Below, one piece after another: positions 9,724 to 18,698 of a DNA stretch of 64,000 bases. This DNA is from Planococcus sp. MB-3u-03. GTDB taxonomy: Bacteria; Bacillota; Bacilli; Bacillales_A; Planococcaceae. The position numbers and the translations under genes were made by a program. Numbering within the stretch: position 1 is the first letter of the stretch; every line of letters begins with the position of its first letter. The stretch spans positions 3,081,501 to 3,145,500 of the forward strand of contig NZ_CP025135.1 of NCBI RefSeq assembly GCF_002833405.1, in the 5' to 3' direction. Below the pieces are notes generated by a model that saw only the letters and a list, made by a program, of their open reading frames with translations, ran no database searches and had not been told where the DNA came from.

Positions 9724-9890
9724 TTAGTTCTGTTGTATGCCTAGTGGGATGTCCATGTATTTCCGATAGGCGCCACTACCGTTTTCCTGATAAATCCGAA
9801 TAGACTCAACCTCAAAGCGGCAAGTGTCCAGCTCCTCACTGGCATGCTCCGCTGTTTTCAATTGACGAAACGGAACTGCTGGCTCGAAAT
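9724..9890 (-). other. Possible C-terminal coding remnant overlapping the cbh-family 3' end
   Basis: An open frame on the minus strand reads through EELDTCRFEVESIRIYQENG and ends at TAA 9724-9726. The FEVESIRIYQ pattern resembles the end of 2'-5' RNA ligase-like proteins, but there is no start, and it overlaps the end of the neighbouring gene in another frame. A remnant or chance frame; weakly supported. Confidence 0.2.
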
Positions 9891-10831
9891 GAGCGGATAA
9901 GAGACGAGTTGTGCGCTGTCTAAATCTTCGGCGTGCAGATCCACCGCCGTAATCTGGCTATTGTCGTACGTTGTGTAATAGTAAATCCCCTTGTCCATAT
10001 TGCAGCAGGAAGAATATAAAGTGTATTCGAATTTCCCGTCCTCTAGCGCATTGAGCCCTTTCGGCTGCGCCACCGATTTCAGGATATGAAAGAACTGCCC
10101 AACACTGTCAGCTTCACTGCTGCCGGATGCCGAGTTGAATTTGGTGAATGTGCCCTAACAAAACGTGAAGTCGAGGACAAATCGCCCGGCAAACCGATGC
10201 CGCCCATACCGAGGCTGTAAGGCTTGAGGTCTAATTGTTTCGAGAAACGATTTTCAGGGGCGGAAGCTGTCAACGATAAATACTGGTTCAAATTGAACAA
10301 ATGGTAGCCGAATTCGGGATTATTCGCCAGCACGCCGACTGGATTATCGTAAACTTTCAGCCCTTCTTTTACAGACTCCACGACGATTGACTGCTGCTGG
10401 TCGGAAATCGTCCAGTGAAGTGGTGCGATTGGGAGCTGTTCACTGAAAGGAATGTCCGCCAAATTCAGTTTCGACAACAGCATTTTTGCTTCCTCGACCG
10501 TTTCACATTGACCTAAAATCCATGGAATGAATTCAAAAGGCGCGATATTGTCTTTGTCCAGATCTTCTCGATGGAAATGAGCATTTCCCGGGAAATTCAA
10601 CCCCGCCATGCTCAAGCCCTTTTCATTGGTGGCGTCGTAGTATAACGGATAATGGTCGATAACCGCTGCCATGCCGATCAAGGCATGATGACTCATCATG
10701 TCCTTGGCTTTACGAAAGTGAAAACGAAAATTCCGCGGTGTGATGGTCACCATTTCATTATAGGAAACATCTAAATCGAGATTGCGGCCGAAATAATGAT
10801 CTTTTGTCCCAAAGCTGATCGCTGTGCACAT
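9858..10831 (-). pseudogene. Choloylglycine hydrolase / penicillin V acylase family (YxeI-like), one frameshift
   Basis: An Ntn-hydrolase of ~325 residues once one frame is repaired. I chose the ATG at 10831 because it puts the nucleophile Cys at position 2 (MCTAISF), as the family requires after Met removal. Family motifs FGRNLDLD, NEKGLSMAGLNFPG and LANNPEFGYHL are present. The frame breaks near 10155 (FVRA then a shift); one added base restores FTKFNS and joins the C-terminal part from AQPKGLNALEDG to the stop at 9858. Such enzymes cleave amide bonds in bile salts, penicillin V or acyl-homoserine lactones. The substrate here is unknown. Confidence 0.8.
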
Positions 10832-10946
10832 AACTGTCCGCCCCGCTTTCTGGTTTGTGGCATTGTTCGCTACTCCCTTTATACCCAAAGTTCCATTGGC
10901 TAAATATTCATTCGTTTTCCCTCCCGAAACTTTCTTTCCCCTCTCC

Positions 10947-10968
10947 TTTTCAGTTGCTATACTGAAAA
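10947..10968. promoter_or_regulatory. 22-bp perfect inverted repeat in the cbh-mneP divergent region
   Basis: TTTTCAGT and ACTGAAAA flank a 6-nt centre. It lies 73 bp before the mneP start and 116 bp before the cbh-family start, a position suited to an operator. It does not match the MntR consensus I know. Confidence 0.4.
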
Positions 10969-11040
10969 AACTTTGCCGTAGACACACTCGATTTCGGGGT
11001 GGTATCCTACTCAAGTACTTGCAGGACGGGGGAATTCAAG

Positions 11041-11910
11041 ATGGAACAAGAACGATTCGACAATCTGAAATTAGGCGAGCGGGGCGCGATGCTCAGCATT
11101 GCTACATATATTATTTTATCCATTATTAAATTATGGGTTGGCTACCTGGCTGGGTCGGAAGCGTTAAAAGCGGATGGCTTGAACAATGTGACGGATATTG
11201 TGGCATCAACAGCCGTATTAATTGGTTTGAAATTATCCCAAAAGCCGGCAGACGCCAACCATCCTTACGGGCATTGGCGGGCAGAGACCGTGGCTTCTTT
11301 GGTGGCCTCGTTCATCATCGTCGCAGTTGGGCTGCAAGTCACCTACTCAGCCGTCGTGTCGATGTTCCAAGGTACTAGCGAAACACCTGGGCTGCTCTCG
11401 GCCTGGACTGCAGGATTTTCTGCTATCGTCATGTATTTGGTATATCGATATAACAAAAAGCTAGCGGAGCGCATCAATAGCAAAGCTGTTGCGGCGGCCG
11501 CAAAAGATAATTTATCCGATGCCTGGGTGAGCATCGCCGCGGTCGTCGGGATTGTCGGTGCCCAGTTTTACCTGCCATGGCTCGATCCGCTTGCGGCTCT
11601 TCTTGTCGGTGTATTGATCGTCAAAACCGGCTGGGGCATCTTTTGGGAAGCGACTCACGAACTGACGGATGGCTTTGACGAAGAACTTATCAAATCGTTC
11701 AAAGAAACTGCGCTCAATACGCAAGGCGTCACCGAAGTCCGCGAAATCCGCGCCAGAAATTACGGCAATCGGGCAGTCGTCGATGTTACCGTTTTGGTGC
11801 CAGGTGATTTGGACATTGCCGTCGCACACGACATCTCGACCAAAGTGGAAGTCAAACTCATGAAACGCTATGATATTTCGGCAGTCCATGTGCATGTGGA
11901 GCCCCATTAA
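11041..11910 (+). CDS. mneP: Manganese-type cation diffusion facilitator (MneP-like)
   Basis: 289 residues from the ATG at 11041, preceded by GGACGGGGG. It has six membrane segments and a C-terminal cytoplasmic metal-sensing domain ending in HVHVEPH. The transport-site residues are Asn48/Asp52 in helix 2 (NNVTD) and the Asp pair in helix 5 (DNLSD). This N-D/D-D set is the pattern described for Mn-specific CDF proteins, whereas Zn exporters carry His. Overall similarity is to Bacillus MneP. The expected role is proton-coupled Mn(II) efflux. An upstream in-frame extension to 10999 lacks a ribosome site and was not used. Confidence 0.85.
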   Translation: MEQERFDNLKLGERGAMLSIATYIILSIIKLWVGYLAGSEALKADGLNNVTDIVASTAVLIGLKLSQKPADANHPYGHWRAETVASLVASFIIVAVGLQVTYSAVVSMFQGTSETPGLLSAWTAGFSAIVMYLVYRYNKKLAERINSKAVAAAAKDNLSDAWVSIAAVVGIVGAQFYLPWLDPLAALLVGVLIVKTGWGIFWEATHELTDGFDEELIKSFKETALNTQGVTEVREIRARNYGNRAVVDVTVLVPGDLDIAVAHDISTKVEVKLMKRYDISAVHVHVEPH

Positions 11911-11937
11911 AAGCTTCGGCAATTGCCGAGGCTTTTT
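11908..11937 (+). terminator. Terminator after mneP
   Basis: AAAGCTTCGGC / GCCGAGGCTTT stem with an AATT loop followed by TT. It can also serve the convergent proS gene. Confidence 0.8.
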
Positions 11938-11953
11938 CTATTTAAAGCATTTC

Positions 11954-13384
11954 TCAATATGCCTTCGCCCAATAAACCAGCTCATCCGCTGGTTGACTAC
12001 AATATACACATGTTTCCGACACCGCTTGCGATTCGAATGGAATACAGCGAGAAGTAGCTTGGGTCTGTTCTTTTATTGCGTCTTCACATTCACGTTTTCC
12101 GCACCACATCGCTTTGATGAAACCGCCCTGGGCATTTAAAATCTCGCTGAATTGTTCCATTGACTGTACCGTTCTTGTTTCCGACAAGCGATGCGCAAGT
12201 GCTTTTTCGTAAAGTCCATGTTGAATTTCTTCCAGCAGGCGAGCTATTTCCGTTTCTATCTGGTTGTTCGCCACCTCTATCTTCTCTCCGGTGTCTCTGC
12301 GGACCAATACCACTTTTTCCTGTTCAATGTCTTTTGGCCCGATTTCCAGGCGCAGCGGGATGCCTCTCATTTCCGTTTCGTTGAACTTCCACCCTGGCTT
12401 TTTATCGCTGGCGTCAATATCAACACGCACATCGGATGATAGCGAGTTTTTAAGATTATATGCAGCATTCAGCACGCCTTCTTTATGCTGGGCAATCGGT
12501 ACGATCCTTACTTGGACAGGAGCAACCGCTGGCGGAAGGACCAATCCCTGATCATCGCCATGGACCATGATCATTGCACCAATGATGCGTGTTGTGAATC
12601 CCCAGGATGTTTGGTGGACCGGCTGGAGGGCACCTTCACGGTCAAGGAACTCGATGCCGAACGATTTGGCAAACCCTGTGCCCAAGTTATGGGAAGTCGC
12701 AGATTGCAAAGCTTTGCCGTCATGCATCAAGCTTTCGATTGTATAGGTGTAATCGGCGCCCGCAAACTTCTCTTTTTCCGTCTTGCGGCCTTTAATCACT
12801 GGAATCGCCAGCACCCGTTCGCAGATATCCGCGTATACTTCGAGCATTCGGAGCGTTTCTTCATGCGCCTCTTCTGCCGTTTCGTGGCATGTATGTCCTT
12901 CCTGCCAGAGAAATTCCAGGGTTCTCAAGAACGGGCGTGTCGTTTTTTCCCACCGCACGACATTCGACCATTGATTGTATAACTTCGGCAAATCCCTATA
13001 GGAATGGATAATATTTTTATAGTGCTCGGCGAACAGCACTTCGGAAGTCGGGCGGATGCACAGTCGTTCTGCCAGTTTCTCATCTCCTCCATGCGTCACC
13101 CAAGCTACTTCCGGTGCAAATCCCTCGATATGGTCTTTCTCTTTTTGAAGCAAGCTCTCTGGAATCAATAACGGCATATAAACATTTTCGTGCCCCGTGC
13201 GTTTAATCTCCCCATCCAATGCATCTTTAATATTTTCCCAAATCGCATAGCCATAAGGACGGATCACCATCGACCCCCGTACACTCGAATAATCCACGAG
13301 CTCCGCCTTCGTCACTACGTCGGTATACCATTGTGCAAAGTCTTCATCCATCGCCGTGATTTTTTCAACCATTTGTTTTTTCAT
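11954..13384 (-). CDS. proS: Prolyl-tRNA synthetase, archaeal/eukaryote-like type (ProS type 3)
   Basis: 476 residues, starting at the ATG 13384 after GAAAGAGGG. Class II synthetase motifs are visible (motif 2 around [12 protein letters not shown], motif 3 near the C-terminal half of the core), followed by an anticodon-binding domain. The short length and absence of an editing insertion between motifs 2 and 3 mark the archaeal/eukaryotic-like form. The C-terminus carries CGKRECE and CVYC, a likely zinc-binding four-Cys set. The enzyme charges tRNA-Pro in the cytoplasm. Expression is controlled by the T-box leader directly upstream. In Bacillales this form often coexists with the bacterial-type ProS; that cannot be judged here. 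Confidence 0.93.
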   Translation of the reverse strand: MKKQMVEKITAMDEDFAQWYTDVVTKAELVDYSSVRGSMVIRPYGYAIWENIKDALDGEIKRTGHENVYMPLLIPESLLQKEKDHIEGFAPEVAWVTHGGDEKLAERLCIRPTSEVLFAEHYKNIIHSYRDLPKLYNQWSNVVRWEKTTRPFLRTLEFLWQEGHTCHETAEEAHEETLRMLEVYADICERVLAIPVIKGRKTEKEKFAGADYTYTIESLMHDGKALQSATSHNLGTGFAKSFGIEFLDREGALQPVHQTSWGFTTRIIGAMIMVHGDDQGLVLPPAVAPVQVRIVPIAQHKEGVLNAAYNLKNSLSSDVRVDIDASDKKPGWKFNETEMRGIPLRLEIGPKDIEQEKVVLVRRDTGEKIEVANNQIETEIARLLEEIQHGLYEKALAHRLSETRTVQSMEQFSEILNAQGGFIKAMWCGKRECEDAIKEQTQATSRCIPFESQAVSETCVYCSQPADELVYWAKAY

Positions 13385-13409
13385 CGGATTTCCCTCTTTC
13401 GTTTTATTT

Positions 13410-13640
13410 TTGAACAATAAAAAGCGCCGCTCTAATGAAGGGACCCTTGGAGGTGGTACCACCCTTCTTTAAAGCAACGCTTTACGCTCTCAACGGATAA
13501 CGGTATCGGCCGCTGTATTTTTCAATACAGATTCTGAAAGGCAGGTTCAACAAAGGCACTTTGGGTATCTTCCAGCTTTCGATCCCCTCTCTTGAAAAGC
13601 CCCGCTTGCTTACTGGTCCTTAAAATTACAAATTGTTTAG
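13410..13640 (-). promoter_or_regulatory. T-box leader of proS with proline (CCU) specifier
   Basis: The minus strand carries the T-box core AAGGGTGGTACCACC (13452-13470 region), which can pair with tRNA acceptor ends. Upstream is a Stem I-like fold with a candidate specifier CCU at 13543-13545 preceded by GAA, matching proline. Downstream, AAAGCG...GAAGGG can pair with CCCTTC...GCGCTTT before a T-run near 13413-13417, forming the competing terminator. Uncharged tRNA-Pro should therefore switch proS on. Confidence 0.88.
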
Positions 13641-13656
13641 CAATTAAATTCTTATT

Positions 13657-13685
13657 AGATTAATTGAATTGTCGTAAGTTGTCAA
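13657..13685 (-). promoter_or_regulatory. SigA-type promoter of the proS T-box transcript
   Basis: On the minus strand, TTGACA (13685-13680), a 17-bp spacer and TAATCT (13662-13657). Transcription would start just upstream of the T-box leader. Confidence 0.7.
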
Positions 13686-13709
13686 TAAAACCTTTAAAAA
13701 AATTCTCAA

Positions 13710-14201
13710 TTATGTAATTTCTTCAAAGAAAGCAATTCCACCAGTCAACGTCATCTTCACAAAATCATACTGCCCGCCGTTCGTCGCTTGTACGAAAGAT
13801 TCCGTTTCCTTAAATCCAAGCTTTTTATACAGCTTGATCGCCCGCTCATTGAACACCGCTACTGATAAAGTCATGTTTTTCGGGCGGTACCTTATTTTGG
13901 CAAACTCCAAGCCTGCTGCCAAGAATGCCGCGCCGTTGCCTTTTCCGGTCAACTCCGGTTTCATTCCAAGCCCAATATCCACCGTATCTTTATCAGATTG
14001 TTGAAAGCTGTAAAACCCAATGAGTTCATTTTGGGAAAGAACCACAAAATATACGCCCTCGCGTTTTTCAGGATCTAAAAACTCCTCTAAGTCCTCCGGG
14101 TCTGCGTTCATATCATAAAAGGAATATTCTCCTTGATAACGCCAGCTTGCCGCAATATCTTCCGCTTGCTCCTGCGTCATGGCCTGAAAAATATAGTCCA
14201 T
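13710..14201 (-). CDS. GNAT family N-acetyltransferase
   Basis: 163 residues. A GNAT fold is indicated by the acetyl-CoA motif LTGKGNGAAFL (~90-101) and the later AVFNERAIKLYKKLGF stretch (~120-135). GAGGTGAAAAGCGG precedes the ATG at 14201. Acceptor substrate unknown. It lies 30 bp downstream of another GNAT gene on the same strand, suggesting one transcript. Confidence 0.8.
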   Translation of the reverse strand: MDYIFQAMTQEQAEDIAASWRYQGEYSFYDMNADPEDLEEFLDPEKREGVYFVVLSQNELIGFYSFQQSDKDTVDIGLGMKPELTGKGNGAAFLAAGLEFAKIRYRPKNMTLSVAVFNERAIKLYKKLGFKETESFVQATNGGQYDFVKMTLTGGIAFFEEIT

Positions 14202-14231
14202 CCGCTTTTCACCTCTTCATTCCCAAGGTCT

Positions 14232-14726
14232 TCATGTCGACCAGTAAATTTTCCCTTCACGCTCACCCAAACTGGTGAAACCCGCTTTTTCCAAAACCCT
14301 GGCCGATCCTGCATTATTAGGGTCGCAGCTCGCGATAATGCGCTCTACTCCCTCTAGCTTAAGCCCCCACTCAATAATTGCTTCGGCCATTTCCGTCGCA
14401 TATCCATAGCCTTCATAAGCGGGAACGATGCTATAGCCCAATTCAATTTCTTTTGGATTGTCGGTACTTCGCCGAAAGCCCATATCCCCGATGACACACT
14501 GGTCTTGCTTATGGATAATGAGCCCTTCCCATTCGTTTTCCTCAGGGAAATGCCGGTAGCGCTGAATTTTATAAGGAAGAATTTCTTTATAGGTTTCACT
14601 TGGATACCCACTGGCTACGGAATAGCCTGTGGCCTGTTCCAGCTTGTCCCGAGTAGAGGTCGCGGCTTGCATCATTTCTGTCGTGAAAGTCATCAACTCT
14701 AACCTATCTGTATAAAGATGCGGCAT
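14232..14726 (-). CDS. GNAT family N-acetyltransferase (RimJ-like)
   Basis: 164 residues with an N-terminal TDRLEL motif, an acetyl-CoA loop YEGYGYATEMAE and a C-terminal NAGSARVLEKAGF motif, typical of the RimJ/RimL branch that acetylates protein N-termini or small molecules. A strong GAAGGAGGATG site precedes the ATG. It is followed by a second GNAT gene and preceded by an MFS gene, all on the minus strand. Confidence 0.82.
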   Translation of the reverse strand: MPHLYTDRLELMTFTTEMMQAATSTRDKLEQATGYSVASGYPSETYKEILPYKIQRYRHFPEENEWEGLIIHKQDQCVIGDMGFRRSTDNPKEIELGYSIVPAYEGYGYATEMAEAIIEWGLKLEGVERIIASCDPNNAGSARVLEKAGFTSLGEREGKIYWST

Positions 14727-14785
14727 TTTTCATCCTCCTTCAATTTTCAAGATTTTATTCAAAGACAATGGACGCAAACACCCCT

Positions 14786-16033
14786 TTACTGAACGTACAC
14801 ATTCTCTTCCATGCCTTCCTCTTCTTCAAAAAGCTCGGCTTTTCCTGGTTTCATGACAAAAAACGCCAGCACGACAGCTCCTGCCAGCATAATTACTGCT
14901 AAGACGACAATCGTTATCCTTAATGAAATGAAATCCGCTAGCAGGCCGACTCCCAACAGAAAGACAATTTGCAAGGTGCTTTGAAACAGCTGGAAAATGC
15001 TTGTGATGCGCCCCATTAACGCCACCGGAACATTATTTTGATAGAAAGTGGCGATGCCGGCGTTCATGAAGACGATGAAAAAGCCCAAAATCAAAAAGCC
15101 AATCATGACCGAGATGAAGGACCAAGAAAACGCATAGACCACGTAGCCAATTGTCGTTAAAATCAAGCCATACACCATCATCGATCTGATAGAGATTTTA
15201 GCGGAAAATACCGACAGCAATAGGCCACCGCTCACCGAACCGATGCCGGTGAGGCTGATCAATAAGCTGTAGTCGAGTTCCGACAAGCCGATCACTTGCT
15301 GGGTGAACACCACTTCCTGCGCATCCATTGAGAAGGAAAAGATAAGGACAGCTGTGAAGCCCAGATAAATACATGTGATGTATTTATTTTGCGCGATGAA
15401 ATCAGTCACGACCTTAAAATCGCTGATCACTTGGGAAACGGTCAGCGATGGGATGGATGCACGATCGATGTCTTCCAGTTTCGGAAGCCTCATGACCAAT
15501 AACGCTGCCAAAACAAAGAATAAGGCATTGATCCACAAGGTCGTCTCAATCGTACCGCTGAGAATTAGCACACCGCCGATTGACGGGCCGATAATGAACG
15601 CCCCGGAAGACGTAAACGAGTGAATCGAGTTGAATCGTTTCCGCTTCCCTGTTGGCACCAGCATCGTGATGTAGGTCACGGAGGAAGGGCCGAAAAAGGA
15701 TTTCACAATGCTCAGGAAAACCAGAATAACGTAAATGACCAGAACATTAGGAGCCAGCGGAATCAGCGCGATGAATCCAGCCCTTAACAGGTAAGTGAAG
15801 ATGATCACCGATTTCTTGCTTCGGTAATCGATGAAACTGCCTGTCCAAAACTTCGTCAGAATATTGACGATCGGCCCTACAATCCACAGTCCAGCGACAG
15901 CCGCAGCCGATCCCGTCATTTGATAAACGATGATATTGATCGCTACTAAATAGATGAAGTCCCCGATGCCTGCGATTCCAAGTGACAGCAAGAGAACCGC
16001 TGGATCTTTCCACCCTTTTAGTTTTTTGTCCAT
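14786..16033 (-). CDS. MFS transporter, drug-efflux-like
   Basis: 415 residues with about 12 hydrophobic segments. The loop after helix 2 carries the MFS motif-A-like GSFIDYRSKKSV. A long cytoplasmic acidic tail (ELFEEEEGMEEN) ends the protein. The layout resembles the macrolide-efflux-like MFS branch; substrate unknown. GGAAAGGGGAAG precedes the ATG. It may head a transcript including the two GNAT genes downstream. Confidence 0.85.
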   Translation of the reverse strand: MDKKLKGWKDPAVLLLSLGIAGIGDFIYLVAINIIVYQMTGSAAAVAGLWIVGPIVNILTKFWTGSFIDYRSKKSVIIFTYLLRAGFIALIPLAPNVLVIYVILVFLSIVKSFFGPSSVTYITMLVPTGKRKRFNSIHSFTSSGAFIIGPSIGGVLILSGTIETTLWINALFFVLAALLVMRLPKLEDIDRASIPSLTVSQVISDFKVVTDFIAQNKYITCIYLGFTAVLIFSFSMDAQEVVFTQQVIGLSELDYSLLISLTGIGSVSGGLLLSVFSAKISIRSMMVYGLILTTIGYVVYAFSWSFISVMIGFLILGFFIVFMNAGIATFYQNNVPVALMGRITSIFQLFQSTLQIVFLLGVGLLADFISLRITIVVLAVIMLAGAVVLAFFVMKPGKAELFEEEEGMEENVYVQ

Positions 16034-16071
16034 CCTACTTCCCCTTTCCGCTGAGCCGATTGTTTAAAAGT

Positions 16072-16777
16072 CTATTGTTTAGTCGCTTTTACAATCAAAA
16101 AGTTTGGCGCTTTCATCAAACGTCCGTACCGCTCAGCATCCAGCTCCTTGAACCTTTTTGTGGGTCTTGGTTCAATGACCTGTTCTACTGAAAAGTGCTG
16201 CAGTGTTTTCGTTAAGATGTCGCCCAGCGGCCTTCTAAAAAACGGGACTTCGTAGACTTTTCCTTCCTTTTTCCATGTGTCCACGATCAATTGTTGAGAA
16301 GTATTCCATATCACGTGACAACTTAATATCGGTGAACGGATGATGGACCGAGAACAGCAACTCGCCCCCAGGTTTTAATATGCGGCGGAACTCTTTGAAT
16401 GTGAACTCCCAGTCTTCGATGTAATGGAGCGTCAACGAACTGACGATGTAATCGAATATTCCTTCTTCGAAAGGCAAAGCATCCGTCAAATCCAAACACA
16501 TGACATCTGCTTTCTCCCCGATTCGTCTCTTAGTAGCAGCGGTCATTTCTGGACTCATATCCACAGCAGTCACCTGCGCTCCTTTATCGACCAATTGTTC
16601 TCTGTACCACCCTGCCGCACATCCGGCATCCAATATTCTTTGGCCATTTAGATTCTTTGGCCACTGGGCAAGCATTGCCGGTCTTTCGTACTCACTATTG
16701 TATAAATTCTGTGTGTCTGTCGAATGTTCATATGCGCCAGCAAGATTATTGAAGGTTTCTTTGATTCGATTTTTCAT
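16072..16777 (-). pseudogene. Class I SAM-dependent methyltransferase, single frameshift
   Basis: The N-terminal ~160 residues carry a Rossmann-type SAM site: LDAGCAAGWYREQL (motif I), VDMSPEM (motif II), FDYIVSSLTLHYI (motif IV) and RILKPGGELLFSVHHP. The frame then shifts near 16297, and the remaining ~75 residues (QQLIVDTWKKEGKVYEVPFF to KATKQ) continue in another frame. One added base gives a ~235-residue small-molecule methyltransferase. A GAAGGAGTAG site precedes the ATG at 16777. Substrate unknown; the lesion may be real or technical. Confidence 0.8.
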
Positions 16778-16886
16778 GATTCACTACTCCTTCATATTCC
16801 AAAGATTATTATACCAATAATTCCCACGAGCCATTTGTAATAATTGAATTTTACATCATTTCAAATGCTGGTAAAGTTCTTCTCAA

Positions 16887-16918
16887 TAAAAAAAAGACAT
16901 CCGCTTGGAATGTCTTTT
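16887..16918 (-). terminator. Terminator of the Rrf2-family regulator
   Basis: AAAAAGACAT pairs with ATGTCTTTTT across a short GC-rich loop, adjacent to the regulator's stop codon, with an A/T run on both sides. Confidence 0.65.
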
Positions 16919-17353
16919 TCACTGAATATGCTCTTTCGCTTCAATATCTTTCACGATGTCTTCGAGCGTCAGGTTCTGGAACACTTTTTCCATCGCCGAC
17001 TGAGCGGCCATGAAGATCGGCTCGATGGTGCTTTGGATGTTTTTGCCGACCACACAATCGGGATGCGGCTTGTCGTGGATGCTGAATAATTCGTTCACCT
17101 CGACCACGTTCACTGCCTTGTAAATATCGAACAGCGTGATTTCCGATAACTCTCTCGAAAGTTTAGCGCCCGCCACTCCTGGCTGCACTTCGATCAATCC
17201 TGCTTTTTTCAGCATTCCCATGATTTTTCTGATGACCGCTGCATTGGTGTTGACGCTGCCCGCGATAAATTCGGAAGATGAGGCGGTTTCTTTATTCAAA
17301 TCAATTAACGCCAGTATATGGATTCCGACGGCAAATCGGCTGCTGATTGACAT
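16919..17353 (-). CDS. Rrf2-family transcriptional regulator (YwnA-like)
   Basis: 144 residues. An N-terminal winged helix (SSRFAVGIHILALI to KKAGLIEVQPGVAGAKLSRE) is typical of Rrf2 proteins. The three-Cys cluster that binds an Fe-S centre in IscR/NsrR is missing; the only Cys is in HPDCVVG, so regulation by a single thiol or another ligand is more likely. It is transcribed divergently from an NmrA-like oxidoreductase, the arrangement seen at ywnA-ywnB. The shared region holds repeated GTTACA/TGTAAC motifs that are the likely operator. Confidence 0.85.
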   Translation of the reverse strand: MSISSRFAVGIHILALIDLNKETASSSEFIAGSVNTNAAVIRKIMGMLKKAGLIEVQPGVAGAKLSRELSEITLFDIYKAVNVVEVNELFSIHDKPHPDCVVGKNIQSTIEPIFMAAQSAMEKVFQNLTLEDIVKDIEAKEHIQ

Positions 17354-17407
17354 GTTGAGCCCTCCATTGCTTATTTATGTTGAATTTCACATGATGTAAT
17401 TGTTTCG

Positions 17408-17513
17408 GTTACAAGTAATTGTAACAAATTTCGAGTTAAAAATATATTAAATCCAACCTGTTGACAAGTTGGTTACAAGTGAATAAACTAAACGTGTAAT
17501 CAATTCAGTTACA
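17408..17513. promoter_or_regulatory. Repeated GTTACA/TGTAAC operator elements and promoter of the NmrA-like gene
   Basis: An 18-bp palindrome GTTACA-N6-TGTAAC lies at 17408-17425. A second inverted pair, TGTAA-N9-TTACA, lies at 17495-17513, and GGTTACAAGT occurs again at 17471-17480. Between them sits a plus-strand promoter: TTGACA 17461-17466, 17-bp spacer, TAAACT 17484-17489. The repeats would let a dimeric regulator, most likely the adjacent Rrf2 protein, block both promoters. Confidence 0.6.
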
Positions 17514-17540
17514 AGAAGAAATGAACAGGAGGAATTATTG

Positions 17541-18398
17541 ATGAAAATTTTGGTGACAGGGGCAACAGGAAAACTGGGCTCAAAAGTAGTGGCATCTTTA
17601 TTGCAACAAGTACCTGCTAGCGATCTTGCTGTAAGTGTCCGCAATCCCGAAAAGGCTGAAGACCTGCGCGCTCAAGGCGTAGACGTTCGCCACGGTGATT
17701 TCGATGCTCCGGAAACATTGGATCAAGCTTTTCAAGGAATCGACCGCTTATTGATCATTTCAACCGACGGCGACAACGAAACAAGAATCCGCCAGCACGA
17801 AAATGCGGTTCACGCCGCCGAGCGCGCAGGGGTTAAATTTATCGCCTATACGAGCCTCGCCAATGCGACAGAAAGCAAAAACCTGATGGCTCCGCCGCAT
17901 GTAGCGACAGAAGCTGCCATCATTAAAACGGGCATCCCTTATACATTCCTTCGCAATAATTGGTATTTGGAAAATGAAATAGGCAGCATTCAAGCTGTGG
18001 AAGCAGGCGCGCCTTGGGTCACTTCGGCTGGAGAAGGAAAAGTCGGCTGGGCTTTACAGCAGGATTACGCCGACGCAGCTGTCGCCGTATTGACTGGCAG
18101 CGGCCATGAAAACAAAACTTACGAACTTTCCGGCCCCTTGTTAACACAGGAACAACTGGCTTCGGCACTTGGTGACGTATTGGATAAACAAGTTCCAGTG
18201 AAGCAAGTAAGCGACGAAGAATACGCAGAGGTCATGAAGAGTGCCGGCGTGCCGGACTTCGCCATCCCGATTGTCGTCGGCATCCAGGAAAGCATTCGCA
18301 ACGGTTCGCTCGAAGTCGCAAACAGCGATTTCGAACAAGTTCTCGGACGTCCGCTAACACCGATCAACGATGGTCTGGCGCAGCTGGTTTCAAAATAA
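17541..18398 (+). CDS. NmrA/QorB-like NAD(P)H-binding oxidoreductase
   Basis: 285 residues from the ATG at 17541 after CAGGAGGAATTATTG. The N-terminus has the dinucleotide motif VTGATGKLGSKV, followed by SVRNPEKA and the NmrA-type layout ending in a variable substrate domain. Closest resemblance is to QorB/YtfG-type quinone reductases. The divergent Rrf2 regulator suggests induction by electrophile or redox stress. Single-gene transcript ending at a strong terminator. Confidence 0.85.
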   Translation: MKILVTGATGKLGSKVVASLLQQVPASDLAVSVRNPEKAEDLRAQGVDVRHGDFDAPETLDQAFQGIDRLLIISTDGDNETRIRQHENAVHAAERAGVKFIAYTSLANATESKNLMAPPHVATEAAIIKTGIPYTFLRNNWYLENEIGSIQAVEAGAPWVTSAGEGKVGWALQQDYADAAVAVLTGSGHENKTYELSGPLLTQEQLASALGDVLDKQVPVKQVSDEEYAEVMKSAGVPDFAIPIVVGIQESIRNGSLEVANSDFEQVLGRPLTPINDGLAQLVSK

Positions 18399-18411
18399 AA
18401 ACTACAAAAAA

Positions 18412-18446
18412 AACGGAGCTGATCTTGTCGATCAGCTCCGTTTTTT
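18412..18446. terminator. Bidirectional terminator
   Basis: AACGGAGCTGATC pairs perfectly with GATCAGCTCCGTT (13 bp, 5-nt loop), flanked by an A-run and a T-run. It serves the NmrA-like gene and the convergent small gene at 18485. Confidence 0.92.
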
Positions 18447-18484
18447 ATTATGTGCATAACTCACCTCTAATTAAATTGAGCATC

Positions 18485-18664
18485 CTAGTTTGATCTCTTT
18501 TGGGTTTTCAGTAAGAAAAAGGCGCTGCTTCCCATAAACCACCCACCTGCTACAGCCAGCGCAGTCCCGACGGCCACCGCAAAAGTGGATAAGTATGTGG
18601 ATATATACATACCTGCCATAAACATTATTAAGCCTGTGGAAAACATAATCATGGTTTTTGTCAT
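18485..18664 (-). CDS. Small two-helix membrane protein, unknown function
   Basis: 59 residues from the ATG at 18664, preceded by GGAGCTGTAGGAA. Two hydrophobic helices (~6-24 and ~28-50) are joined by a short Gly-rich turn (AVAGGWFMGSS), with a basic C-terminus KTQKRSN. It ends next to a shared terminator. No family recognised; the ribosome site and composition support a real gene. Confidence 0.6.
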   Translation of the reverse strand: MTKTMIMFSTGLIMFMAGMYISTYLSTFAVAVGTALAVAGGWFMGSSAFFLLKTQKRSN

Positions 18665-18698
18665 TTCCTACAGCTCCTTCAACAGCTTATCCCCCATT

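Noticed and set aside
12485..12982. 165-codon plus-strand frame opposite proS
   Set aside because: Shadow of the synthetase gene; no family features.
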